Shown here in pieces: positions 41,708 through 48,582 of a stretch of DNA of 48,905 nucleotides. A program made the position numbers and the translations under genes. How positions within the stretch are numbered: the first letter of the stretch is position 1; each line of letters begins with the position of its first letter. This stretch comes from an uncultured Bacteroidales bacterium (GTDB lineage: Bacteria; Bacteroidota; Bacteroidia; Bacteroidales; Bacteroidaceae): contig CACYOC010000036.1 of assembly GCA_902775975.1 (NCBI GenBank), forward strand, positions 1 through 48,905, in the 5' to 3' direction. A model generated the notes under the pieces. The model did no database searches, was not told the DNA's origin, and saw only the letters and a program-made list of their open reading frames with translations.

Positions 41708-42607
41708 TTATTTACGCTGGGCATAGTCGATGAAAGCATCGCTATGCCCTTGCTGTATGGCTGCCTTGACTTGCACCATGTTGCTGCGCGAGACGGGGAG
41801 TGAGTCGTGGCAGTGCTTGATGAGCAACTGGGTGGAACCGGAATGTGAGATGATTTGCTCTACCTGACCAAGGTTGACCAGAAAGGCGCGGTGGCAGCGG
41901 ACAATCATCGGATGGCCTTGCAGCGCTTCCTCCATCTGTTTCATAGTGGCGCGAAGCATGTCGGTGCGAATTTGCTCGTTGTTCAGATGGCAGACCTTCA
42001 CGTAGTTGCCAACGGCTTCTATATATAATAGGTGGGAAAGATGCAGCGTCACCGATTCGTTGGTAGTGCCACTAAGGACGACCTCACCCTCAACTCCCTT
42101 CTTTGGGAGAGATACTTGAGGATGTTTTTTTAGTTGTTCATTCAATTTCCTGATCTCTTCCAACTCCATCGTCAGATACTTGTTGCGAAACTTAAAGCGC
42201 CAGTAGAGTCCGATAGCAAAGGAGCAGAAGGCGATGATGACAAGAGTTTCAAGAAAGTTGACGACAGAAAACAGATTACCCTCTACACGGTCGCTCAGCA
42301 CAAAGTGTCGGTAGAGGCAGATGCCCAGTGCCACAAGCGGCGTATTGATAAGCTGAAAACAGAGGTTGCGGCGAATGATGTATTCGGCACCTTTCTCGTA
42401 CGACCTCGGCATCTTGACGATATATTTCAGGATGATGTCCGTCACCATGCAGATAGAGATACCTATCAGCCAGATGGCTGCCAAATGGACGTAAGCCTGC
42501 CAGTGCCACGAGTCAAGTCCGAAGGGCTTGAACACGGCCAGTGCGACAATTACAAACGTTGTGCTGATAATCCTTGTCGTTATCGTTTCTATTCGTCCCT
42601 GTTTCAT
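41708..42607 (-). CDS. Membrane-anchored LytTR-family transcriptional regulator
   Basis: From ATG 42607 this is a 299-aa protein; the longer frame to 42700 reads across the promoter. Four membrane helices (RIISTTFVIVALAVFKPFG, YVHLAAIWLIGISICMVTDII, LINTPLVALGICLYRHFVL, VNFLETLVIIAFCSFAIGLYWRF) are followed by a short coiled coil (LTMELEEIRKLNEQLKK). A C-terminal LytTR DNA-binding domain follows (SHLLYIEAVGNYVKVCHL, RATMKQMEEAL, MIVRCHRAFLVNLGQVEQI, LPVSRSNM). There is no receiver or kinase domain, so signal sensing must be by the membrane part or a partner. It is divergent from the outer-membrane barrel gene and is a candidate regulator of it. Confidence 0.88.
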   Translation of the reverse strand: MKQGRIETITTRIISTTFVIVALAVFKPFGLDSWHWQAYVHLAAIWLIGISICMVTDIILKYIVKMPRSYEKGAEYIIRRNLCFQLINTPLVALGICLYRHFVLSDRVEGNLFSVVNFLETLVIIAFCSFAIGLYWRFKFRNKYLTMELEEIRKLNEQLKKHPQVSLPKKGVEGEVVLSGTTNESVTLHLSHLLYIEAVGNYVKVCHLNNEQIRTDMLRATMKQMEEALQGHPMIVRCHRAFLVNLGQVEQIISHSGSTQLLIKHCHDSLPVSRSNMVQVKAAIQQGHSDAFIDYAQRK

Positions 42608-42615
42608 ACAGACTG

Positions 42616-42647
42616 CAAAAGTACAATATTTTTGCATCATAACCAAA
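42616..42647 (-). promoter_or_regulatory. Promoter of the LytTR regulator gene
   Basis: Minus-strand TACTTTTG (42616-42623) and TTTGG (42643-42647) are separated by 19 bp. The -7 box lies 8 bases before ATG 42607, so the leader is very short. Confidence 0.7.
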
Positions 42648-42696
42648 CCATTCGTCACAAAATCATGCAGAATATCCCAGAATGATGGGAGATTGT

Positions 42697-42722
42697 GCAA
42701 CTATTTGTAATTTTGCAGCGTC
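42697..42722 (+). promoter_or_regulatory. Core promoter of the outer-membrane barrel gene
   Basis: TAATTTTG (42708-42715) lies in a 26-bp segment (GCAACTATTTGTAATTTTGC plus AGCGTC) that matches 44970-44995 at 23/26 positions. An inverted repeat TCCCA...TGGGA (42675-42690) lies just upstream. Confidence 0.65.
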
Positions 42723-42746
42723 TATTAAGACAAACGAATCAGACAA

Positions 42747-44939
42747 ATGATTAAAATGAATAATAATATGAAAATAATTAGTTTGAGGTTCGCAGCGCTG
42801 ATGGCTGCAATGGCGATGACCGTGATGACGTTTGCCCAACAGAGCGACAGTCTGTCAACAGACACGACACAGTGGTTCAACCAGACTCATGAATTGAGTG
42901 GCGTGGTGGTAAAGGGACGTTTGCCTAAAACCCGAGTAAAGGGCGACGCCATGCGGACCACGGTGGCTGGTACGATACTGGAGAAAGCCGGAACGATAAG
43001 CGATGCCTTGTCGAAGATTCCCTCGCTCGAAGCGGAGCGCGACGGTGGCGTGAAGGTGCTGGGGCGCGGTGATGCCGAGGTATATATCAACGGCCGCCGG
43101 GTGCAGGACGTGAAGGAACTCTCTCGTCTGCGCTCCGACCAGATACAGCACGTCGATGTAGTGCAGAACCCCGGTGCCCGCTATGCTGCCTCGACAAAGG
43201 CCGTAGTGCGCATTACGCTGAAGAAAGCACAGGGTGAGGGCATCAGTTTTCAGGATTACCTCGGTGGCATGTATCAGTACGGTCATACGCTGACCAACAA
43301 CCTTGACGTGAACTACCGCACGGGTGGTCTCGACATCACTGCCTCGCTGTGGGCTGGCCGCTACGGTCACAGCAAGTCTCTGCAGGATAACACCCTGACC
43401 TACTATGTCGGACCGGATAAGGTTGAAGGGGTCAGCACGCAGGAGTCTAAGAATATCTGGAAAGGCTGGTCGCCGCAGTTGCAGGTCAACTACATGGTCA
43501 ACGAGAATCATAGTTTCGGCGCCTTCTACAAATACGACCGCCATCCGAGTGGCAAACACAATGGCATGTACTATACCGATAATTATGAGAACGGCAACTA
43601 TGTAGAGCGTTCAGAGAGTAATATCATCCAAGAGGACGAATTTAAGAAGCATATCTTCAATGCCTACTACTATGGCAAGGTGGGGAAACTGAGCATTGAC
43701 CTGAATATCGACGGCCTGTTTGACGACACCAAGTCACCGGGCAATACCCATGAAGTAACGACGGAGGCGGGTGGCAGTCCCGTCAATCGAAGCATAGAGA
43801 GCAACACCAACAGCAGCAATAACTTCTGGGCCTCGAAACTCATCTTCGGCTATCCCGTTCTGAAGGGCAACCTCTCCGTTGGCGGCGAGTACACCTACAA
43901 CCGCCGCACCGATGCCTACGACTTCAAGGCCACCGATGCCGTGCCCGTGAAAACCACCGACACCAAAATCAACGAGAAGTCGGCTGCCGCCTTCGTCGAA
44001 TATGGCCGTTCGTTCGGCAAGGTGTTCGCCCAGGTAGGTCTGCGCTATGAACACCTGACGAACGACTATTTCAACTTTGGCAAGAAGGAAGACGAGGTGT
44101 GCCGCAACTACGGCGACTGGTTCCCCACGGCGGTCGTCTCTGCTCCTGTCGGCAAGCTACAGCTTTCGCTGGCTTACCGTCGCGATATTGAGCGTCCGGC
44201 ATACTCCAACCTCACCAGCTCGACGGTCTATATCAACCGTTATACCTATCAGAGCGGCAATCCTTATCTGTTGCCCACCTATACCCATAGCCTTGTGCTG
44301 AATGCAGCCTACAAGTGGGTCAACCTGACGCTGAACTACGGTCGCATCAAAGATGCTGTCACGATGTCCACCGAGCCTTATCCCGGTTCCGCTGACCCGC
44401 TGGTAAGTCTTGTGCGTCCCATCAACAGTAAAGAGGATTACGACCGTCTTACAGTTATTGCCTCGGCACGGCCAACCATCGGCTGCTGGCATCCCACATG
44501 GTCTGTCGTCGCCATGTTCCAGAACTATCAGACGCCAACTGCCACGGGTGAGATCGCCACACTCTCTCAGCCTTGGTTCAGCGGTTCCTGGCGCAACACC
44601 TTCGAACTGCCACACGCCTTCCGCCTGAATGCCGACTTGGATTGGGCCACAAAGGGTGAATACAATAATTTTCGCATCACCAAGCCGCGCATCGTAGGCA
44701 GCCTTACCATTCAGAAGGACTTCAACCTGCACAGCTTCGGCTCACTGACTGCCGACCTGCGCTGCATCGACCTCTTCAATACCAACAAGACCGATGCCCT
44801 CATCTACGGCCTCCGAAACCTTACCACCAACAATCCTGCCCGTCGCACCTTCATGCTCGACCTGACGTGGAAGTTCAACGAGGCCCGTTCAAAGTATCGC
44901 GGCTCCGGTGCCGGCGACAAGCAGAAGGCAAGAATGTGA
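42747..44939 (+). CDS. Outer-membrane beta-barrel protein with TonB-receptor-like plug (OMP_b-brl family)
   Basis: This 730-aa protein has a signal peptide (LRFAALMAAMAMTVMTFAQ) and no N-terminal carboxypeptidase-like domain. The plug-like region (~50-155) shows LSGVVVKGRLPKTRVKGDAMRTTVAGTILEKAGTISDALSKIPSLEAERDGGVKVLGRGDAEVYINGRRVQDVKELSRLRSDQIQHVDVVQNPGARYAASTKAVVRITLKK. The rest is a large barrel (ASLWAGRYGHSKSL, FGYPVLKGNLSVGGEYTYNRRTDAYDF, SLAYRRDIERPAYSNLTSSTVYINRYTYQSGNPYLLPTY). This fits the outer-membrane beta-barrel family rather than a classical siderophore receptor. Starts at 42747, 42756 and 42768 are all possible. It is divergent from the LytTR gene. Its ligand is unknown. Confidence 0.85.
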   Translation: MIKMNNNMKIISLRFAALMAAMAMTVMTFAQQSDSLSTDTTQWFNQTHELSGVVVKGRLPKTRVKGDAMRTTVAGTILEKAGTISDALSKIPSLEAERDGGVKVLGRGDAEVYINGRRVQDVKELSRLRSDQIQHVDVVQNPGARYAASTKAVVRITLKKAQGEGISFQDYLGGMYQYGHTLTNNLDVNYRTGGLDITASLWAGRYGHSKSLQDNTLTYYVGPDKVEGVSTQESKNIWKGWSPQLQVNYMVNENHSFGAFYKYDRHPSGKHNGMYYTDNYENGNYVERSESNIIQEDEFKKHIFNAYYYGKVGKLSIDLNIDGLFDDTKSPGNTHEVTTEAGGSPVNRSIESNTNSSNNFWASKLIFGYPVLKGNLSVGGEYTYNRRTDAYDFKATDAVPVKTTDTKINEKSAAAFVEYGRSFGKVFAQVGLRYEHLTNDYFNFGKKEDEVCRNYGDWFPTAVVSAPVGKLQLSLAYRRDIERPAYSNLTSSTVYINRYTYQSGNPYLLPTYTHSLVLNAAYKWVNLTLNYGRIKDAVTMSTEPYPGSADPLVSLVRPINSKEDYDRLTVIASARPTIGCWHPTWSVVAMFQNYQTPTATGEIATLSQPWFSGSWRNTFELPHAFRLNADLDWATKGEYNNFRITKPRIVGSLTIQKDFNLHSFGSLTADLRCIDLFNTNKTDALIYGLRNLTTNNPARRTFMLDLTWKFNEARSKYRGSGAGDKQKARM

Positions 44940-44956
44940 TAAGATTATCCCAAATA

Positions 44957-44995
44957 TTTGGTGTTTTCCGCAACTTTATGTAATTTTGTAGCGTC
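44957..44995 (+). promoter_or_regulatory. Promoter of the chimeric CAT/beta-lactamase frame
   Basis: TTTG (44957-44960) and TAATTTTG (44981-44988) are 20 bp apart, a full consensus match. The segment 44970-44995 closely resembles the core promoter of the preceding gene. Confidence 0.72.
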
Positions 44996-45012
44996 AAACA
45001 GACATCAGCAAG

Positions 45013-45183
45013 ATGAAACAGGAAATCAACCCCAAGGATACCAGTAGAGCCATCGCATTCGAACTGTGGATGAAGTCGCCAATGCCAATGTTGACATTCA
45101 CAAAGACATTCGACGTAACGCGGCTCCGCAAAGTGAGCCGTAGGCGCGGAATGAAGTTCAATATGCTGCTCTGCTGGTGCATC
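45013..45183 (+). pseudogene. Truncated CatA-like acetyltransferase N-terminus (57 codons), 5' part of a chimeric frame
   Basis: The first 57 residues (MKQEINPKDTSRAIAFELWM onward to MLLCWCI) are identical to the N-terminus of the intact CatA-like gene at 47292. The two 171-bp DNA segments differ at about seven positions, all synonymous. Homology stops sharply after the ATC codon at 45181-45183. The catalytic HHxxxDG part is absent, so no acetyltransferase activity is possible. The frame continues without a stop into a different gene fragment and then the beta-lactamase. The promoter and start codon of the old gene remain in place. Confidence 0.85.
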
Positions 45184-45474
45184 TGCTTCGTAGCGTGTTG
45201 TGCCTGGACGCTCCTTCCGATACTCGAACTGCCGCAATGGTTATGGCTGTGGGCAGGAGTAATTGTCGCGATTAAAGTTGTGAATCAGCTTTCGGCACTT
45301 GTGATGTACGGGCGCTGTTGCTTCCCTCACACCCTCGCGAACAAGTGGGCGGGGTTCTTGCTATTCATTGCAGTACCCATGACAGTATGGTCTATCGCTC
45401 CCATCACCATTGTAGCTTCTGTCGCCACGTTTGCCGCAATTCATGAGAACTATTTCATACGAACAAGAAATAAT
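45184..45474 (+). pseudogene. C-terminal fragment resembling a CDP-alcohol phosphatidyltransferase, in-frame inside the chimeric ORF
   Basis: About 97 codons encode three to four membrane helices (CFVACCAWTLLPIL, LWLWAGVIVAIKVVNQLSALVMYG, FLLFIAVPMTVWSIAPITIVASVATFAAI). The segment FPHTLANKWAGFLLF followed later by AAIHENYFIRTR resembles the C-terminal half of CDP-alcohol phosphatidyltransferases (HT.ANK.TG.LLF...EE..I). The catalytic DxxDG...AR...D...D motif of that family would lie upstream and is missing. No stop separates it from the preceding CAT piece or the following beta-lactamase. The family call is from memory and moderate. Confidence 0.55.
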
Positions 45475-46317
45475 ATGAGAAAGATAGTTACATTAGTTTG
45501 TGCATTGGTTGTGACGTCGTGCTGGGCGCAAGAGCCAATAAGCGACAGTACCAGACTACCAATAGAATCAAAAAGCTATGGTGCATGCATCAAGCGCAAT
45601 GACTCTATTGTTGGCATTAACGAGGATAAGCCTTTTGCCATGCATAGTGTGATGAAGTTCCCTCAAGCTTTATACGTCGCCGATTACCTGAGTCGGAAAG
45701 GTTTGGATCTCGATGACACTATCGTTGTCGATAAGGCAGAGCTGATGCAAAACACATGGTCGCCAATGCTAAAACGATTTGAAGGCAAAACGGCCTTTTC
45801 GTTTGCGGAACTACTGGAATTGTCTCTCGGACAGAGCGACAATAATGCCAGCGAACTCCTTTTCAAGTTTTGCGGTAGGCCCAAAGCGGTAGAGAAGTAC
45901 ATGAGAAAACTTGGATTCCACGATATGCATGTCCGCATGACAGAGGAACAAATGCACAAAAATCCGGAAAAGGCTATCGAAAACAGTTCTACCCCCGCCG
46001 AAATGGTTCGTTTGTTCGAGTGGTTCTATCAGCATAAAGATGACAACCAATATCTGACATTCATCTGGAAGGCGATGGCAAACTGCTCAACAGGCCTGAA
46101 ACGAATTCCTGCTGCGATACCCGCAGAAACTCATATCGTACATAAGACTGGTACAGGATTCCCATCCGCTGAAGGATTGCAAGACATGAACGATGCAGGT
46201 ATCATTCTCATGCCTGAAGGAAGCTACGTCCTTATCGCCGTTTTCACCACGAATTCATCATCTGAGGCAGTGATAGCAAATATTACCAGACAACTGTTAG
46301 ACACCATAATAAAATAA
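45475..46317 (+). CDS. Class A beta-lactamase, subclass A2 (CfxA/CepA-like)
   Basis: From ATG 45475 this is a 280-aa protein that would hydrolyse beta-lactams in the periplasm. The N-terminus (KIVTLVCALVVTSCWAQ) is a signal peptide; VTSC could also serve as a lipobox. Active-site motifs are complete: S58-V-M-K61 (SxxK), S121-D-N123 in GQSDNNAS, E157 in MTEEQM as the omega-loop Glu, and K224-T-G226. The stretch NTWSPMLK...LGQSDNNASELLFK resembles CfxA and relatives of subclass A2. The same frame is open back to 45013, so it may also be made as a fusion with the upstream membrane segment. Base composition is more AT-rich than the flanking core genes, consistent with acquisition. Confidence 0.9.
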   Translation: MRKIVTLVCALVVTSCWAQEPISDSTRLPIESKSYGACIKRNDSIVGINEDKPFAMHSVMKFPQALYVADYLSRKGLDLDDTIVVDKAELMQNTWSPMLKRFEGKTAFSFAELLELSLGQSDNNASELLFKFCGRPKAVEKYMRKLGFHDMHVRMTEEQMHKNPEKAIENSSTPAEMVRLFEWFYQHKDDNQYLTFIWKAMANCSTGLKRIPAAIPAETHIVHKTGTGFPSAEGLQDMNDAGIILMPEGSYVLIAVFTTNSSSEAVIANITRQLLDTIIK

Positions 46318-46318
46318 G

Positions 46319-46411
46319 ATGAAAAGATTGGAGCGGTGCTCCATGGACGAAGGTGATGCTGAGGTGCAAGAGGCGTTACGACTAATAAAAGCCATCTATG
46401 GCGATGAATAA
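46319..46411 (+). CDS. Possible 30-aa ORF or gene fragment after the beta-lactamase
   Basis: An ATG two bases after the beta-lactamase stop codon opens a 30-aa frame (MKRLERCSMDEGDAEVQEAL then RLIKAIYGDE). It is helical and acidic. I recognise no family; it may be the tail of a deleted gene. Confidence 0.25.
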   Translation: MKRLERCSMDEGDAEVQEALRLIKAIYGDE

Positions 46412-46484
46412 TAAGAAAATCAATGATGTTAGCTCCAAAAGTATATTTTCTTCACCAATAATATGTTATTTCAGGAAAAAGTTG

Positions 46485-46550
46485 TATCTTTGCTCCGACA
46501 AATCCCGCCCGCTTCCCATAAGAACAGCGTACCCAGCGGGACATTTTTTA
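46485..46550 (+). promoter_or_regulatory. Promoter followed by terminator hairpin: leader attenuator or small RNA
   Basis: TATCTTTG (46485-46492) is followed within 60 bp by a hairpin, outer arms CCCGC (46504-46508) / GCGGG (46536-46540), inner GCT/AGC, and a run of six T (46544-46549). A transcript of about 50-55 nt ending at the T run is expected. A degenerate ORF begins 30 bp further on. Confidence 0.55.
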
Positions 46551-46579
46551 TATATAGACCGAGATATACCAAACAGGTG

Positions 46580-46672
46580 ATGACGCTGGCATAGCAGAAG
46601 TTGGAAGAACTGAAAACAGCAAAGACATCAATAGATGAGTAGATACAAATGCTGAATAAGAATTTTCAGTAG
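46580..46672 (+). pseudogene. Degenerate short ORF with two in-frame stops
   Basis: Reading from ATG 46580 gives MTLA-stop-QKLEELKTAKTSIDE-stop-IQMLNKNFQ-stop. The frame is helical and coiled-coil-like where open and ends in a clean stop. It looks like a small gene inactivated by two nonsense changes, perhaps an accessory ORF of a former mobile element. The family is not recognised. Confidence 0.3.
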
Positions 46673-46693
46673 AGAGGGAAGTGTTTGAAGAAA

Positions 46694-46864
46694 TTACCTC
46701 ACGATATTTGCTGGTCGCCATTTCTCTGGCACTTCGTAATGCTTGGTGCCATCCGTCACCACATCTGGCATAATGGCATCGCGGAAACGGCGTTCATTCT
46801 TTGTGCGACGAAGACCATAGTAGAAGTTGAATCCGTCAATGTAGAATGTTACGCGTTGTGCCAT
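46694..46864 (-). pseudogene. NYN-domain protein relic with internal deletion
   Basis: From ATG 46864 the frame reads MAQRVTFYIDGFNFYYGLRR TKN (the typical start of NYN/PIN-like ribonuclease proteins, with the first catalytic-type Asp in YIDGFN), then directly RFRDAIMPDVVTDGTKHYEVPEKWRPANIVR, which resembles the C-terminal end of the same family. The ~56-residue product is far shorter than the usual ~200 aa, so the middle, with the other acidic residues, appears deleted. The frame is open up to 46915 through a terminator-like hairpin. The promoter upstream is intact. Confidence 0.5.
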
Positions 46865-46884
46865 ATTGCTTATGTCTGAATAAT

Positions 46885-46957
46885 AAAAAAGCCGTCCTCG
46901 GACGGCCATGTCCATTCAAGAAAGAATGGCGGAGCTTAATAATTTGTTGCAAAGGTA
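46885..46957 (-). ncRNA. Two-hairpin leader transcript with intrinsic terminator upstream of the NYN relic
   Basis: On the minus strand, TACCTTTG (46950-46957) with TTTGC (46977-46981) 19 bp upstream is a canonical promoter. The transcript would form CCATTC-6 nt-GAATGG (46912-46929), then GCCGTC-CGAG-GACGGC (46891-46906), followed by six U (46885-46890). This predicts a ~60-nt terminated RNA ending 20 bp before the NYN-relic ATG. It is either an attenuator or a small RNA. Confidence 0.5.
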
Positions 46958-46981
46958 GTCTTTTTTTGTGATACTTGCAAA

Positions 46982-47238
46982 TATTTTGCACGAAAAGTTT
47001 TAGTAGTACGAAGAAAATGCCCCATCCTGCCTGTTCGATTAACGAAGTTTAACAGGCTTTCAAGACCGTCTCACGGGTTCTTCGACGAGCGAAGCGGCAT
47101 AGCCGAGTCCGGATAAGAAACCTAACGACTTCTTTATTCCTCCCAAATTTGCTTTCAGCCTAAAACTGAACTTCCTTGTTTCTCCCCGACTTGCCTTTTA
47201 TTTATGCGCTTTCTGCGTTAATTCTCCAAAATCGCTCG
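46982..47238. other. Non-coding stretch between the NYN-relic promoter and the CatA-like gene
   Basis: No coding frame is convincing. Two weak inverted repeats are visible: CCTGTT...AACAGG (about 47028-47055) and CGGCATAGCCG (47095-47105). The rest is unstructured and T/C-rich toward the right. It may be leftover from past insertions or deletions. Confidence 0.4.
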
Positions 47239-47266
47239 TTTGTTACAACCTTTTTTCGTAACTTTG
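47239..47266 (+). promoter_or_regulatory. Promoter of the intact CatA-like gene
   Basis: TTTG (47239-47242) and TAACTTTG (47259-47266) precede ATG 47292. The spacing is 16 bp, shorter than usual. The stretch GTAACTTTGCGG...ATCGGTAAGATG faintly resembles the leader of the truncated copy at 44980-45015. Confidence 0.55.
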
Positions 47267-47291
47267 CGGTCGATATCGGTAAGATGTAATT

Positions 47292-47909
47292 ATGAAGCAG
47301 GAAATCAACCCCAAGGATACCAGTAGAGCCATCGCATTCGAACTGTGGATGAAATCGCCAATGCCAATGTTGACATTCACAAAGACGTTCGACGTGACGA
47401 GGCTCCGCAAAGTGAGCCGTAGGCGCGGAATGAAATTCAACATGCTGCTCTGCTGGTGCATCGGCAAGGCAGCATCAGGGATTGAGGAGTTCTATATGTT
47501 GCCCAAGGACGGGAAGCTGTACAAATACGACCGCATGGCCATCAACCTGATAGTAGATAACATCAAGGGCGGACTCAGCTTCTGCGACGTTGCCGTCACC
47601 GACGATCTGGAGGCGTTTAATGCCAACTACCTGCATCTGACAGAGACTATCGCCCAGACCTGCCAGGACATGTTAGACGAAGAAGCCGTAATCGTCGGCA
47701 CGTCAGCCGTGATTGGCACGGAGCTCGACTGCATCGTCAACCAGTACAACGGCATCTTCAACAACCCCTTCCTTGCTTGGGGGCGTTATCGGAAAGGGTG
47801 GCTGAAGACCACGCTGCCCATCTCCTTCCAGTTCCATCATGCCCAAATGGACGGCTCACACGCCGCCCGATTCCTCGAAGAACTGCAGAAGACCATCAAC
47901 GCATTATGA
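47292..47909 (+). CDS. CatA-like O-acetyltransferase (chloramphenicol acetyltransferase fold)
   Basis: This 205-aa protein is of type A CAT length. The N-terminus (EINPKDTSRAIAFELWMKSP, then RGMKFNMLLCWCIGKAASGIEEFYML) fits the fold. The catalytic motif near the C-terminus is FQFHHAQMDGSHAARFLEEL, the HHxxxDG signature in which the second His is the general base. CVVPF-type acyl-pocket residues are not evident, so acetylation of chloramphenicol is uncertain; many Bacteroidetes CatA-like proteins have unknown acceptors. The first 57 residues are duplicated exactly in the chimeric frame at 45013. It is followed by a G-rich intergenic repeat and the convergent flavodoxin gene. Confidence 0.88.
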   Translation: MKQEINPKDTSRAIAFELWMKSPMPMLTFTKTFDVTRLRKVSRRRGMKFNMLLCWCIGKAASGIEEFYMLPKDGKLYKYDRMAINLIVDNIKGGLSFCDVAVTDDLEAFNANYLHLTETIAQTCQDMLDEEAVIVGTSAVIGTELDCIVNQYNGIFNNPFLAWGRYRKGWLKTTLPISFQFHHAQMDGSHAARFLEELQKTINAL

Positions 47910-47916
47910 CCTTAAA

Positions 47917-47936
47917 CAGGGAGGGGCAGGGGTGGG
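47917..47936 (+). repeat. G-rich intergenic repeat, copy 1
   Basis: CAGGGAGGGGCAGGGGTGGG lies in the 30-bp gap between the CatA-like and flavodoxin genes. A near copy (CAGGGAGGGGCCAGGGGTG) is at 48887-48905. It has G-tract spacing that could form a quadruplex. Confidence 0.7.
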
Positions 47937-47939
47937 CCT

Positions 47940-48455
47940 TTACAGCTTGCCAGCCAGAGCAGCAACCTTCTGTTTAGTTTCCTCCGTCTTCTGCTCGTCA
48001 AACTTGGCGGTCACCACGCCCATGTTCTCTGCCTTCCAGTAGTTGCAGATGTCGCGGAACTCAGCAGTAGCACCGTCATAGACACCAGGAGAGTAAGAAG
48101 ACACAAGCAGCGCCATCTTCTTCACCTTGGCAGGTGCATTCACACAGTACATGCGCTGAATAGGAGCCTGAATCTGGGCGCAGAGCGTGAAGTAGTAGAT
48201 AGGTGCAGCAAGTACCAGCGCCTCAGCCTCAGCCATCAGAGGGTAGAGCTCCTGCATGTCGTCCTTCTGTATGCAGGCACCATTGCCCTTGTTGTGGCAG
48301 TATTCGCACGCCAGACAGCCAGCAATCTTCTTCTTCGATACATTCACCAGTGTCACCTTATGACCAGCAGCCTCAGCAGCCTTCTTGTACTCCTCCGCCA
48401 TCCAGGCGGTGTTGCCGTTCGCACGTGGCGAAGCCTGTAAAATCAATACGTTCAT
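47940..48455 (-). CDS. Flavodoxin-fold NAD(P)H-dependent FMN reductase family protein
   Basis: This 171-aa protein has the N-terminal FMN phosphate-binding signature VLILQASPRANGNTAWMAEEYKKA, then GCLACEYCHNKGNGACIQKDDMQELYPLMAEAEALVLAAPIYYFTLCAQIQAPIQRMY. The C-x2-C-x2-C-type cluster and APIYYF loop are typical of the flavodoxin-like iron-sulfur flavoprotein/NADPH-dependent FMN reductase group. The spacing is shorter than in true iron-sulfur flavoproteins, so a cluster is uncertain. It probably transfers electrons in redox or stress metabolism. The promoter is TAACTTTG at 48536-48543 with TTTGG 19 bp upstream, giving an ~80-nt leader with a GTTAC/GTAAC inverted repeat. Confidence 0.9.
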   Translation of the reverse strand: MNVLILQASPRANGNTAWMAEEYKKAAEAAGHKVTLVNVSKKKIAGCLACEYCHNKGNGACIQKDDMQELYPLMAEAEALVLAAPIYYFTLCAQIQAPIQRMYCVNAPAKVKKMALLVSSYSPGVYDGATAEFRDICNYWKAENMGVVTAKFDEQKTEETKQKVAALAGKL

Positions 48456-48535
48456 AATCGTTTTTGTTTAGTGTTAATATATATTCGTGTTTCTTTGATT
48501 CTTTGCAAAGGTTACGTCATCGAGTAACATCCCTG

Positions 48536-48567
48536 CAAAGTTACGACTTTTTCCCCATATCTCCAAA
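48536..48567 (-). promoter_or_regulatory. Promoter of the flavodoxin-like gene
   Basis: Minus-strand TAACTTTG (48536-48543) and TTTGG (48563-48567) are 19 bp apart. The leader contains GTTAC-8 nt-GTAAC (48512-48529), a possible small hairpin. Confidence 0.7.
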
Positions 48568-48582
48568 TTTTTTCTCTTCTTT

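Noticed and set aside
46319-46672. Complete insertion sequence beside the beta-lactamase
   Set aside because: No transposase, terminal inverted repeats or target duplications are visible, only short degenerate frames.
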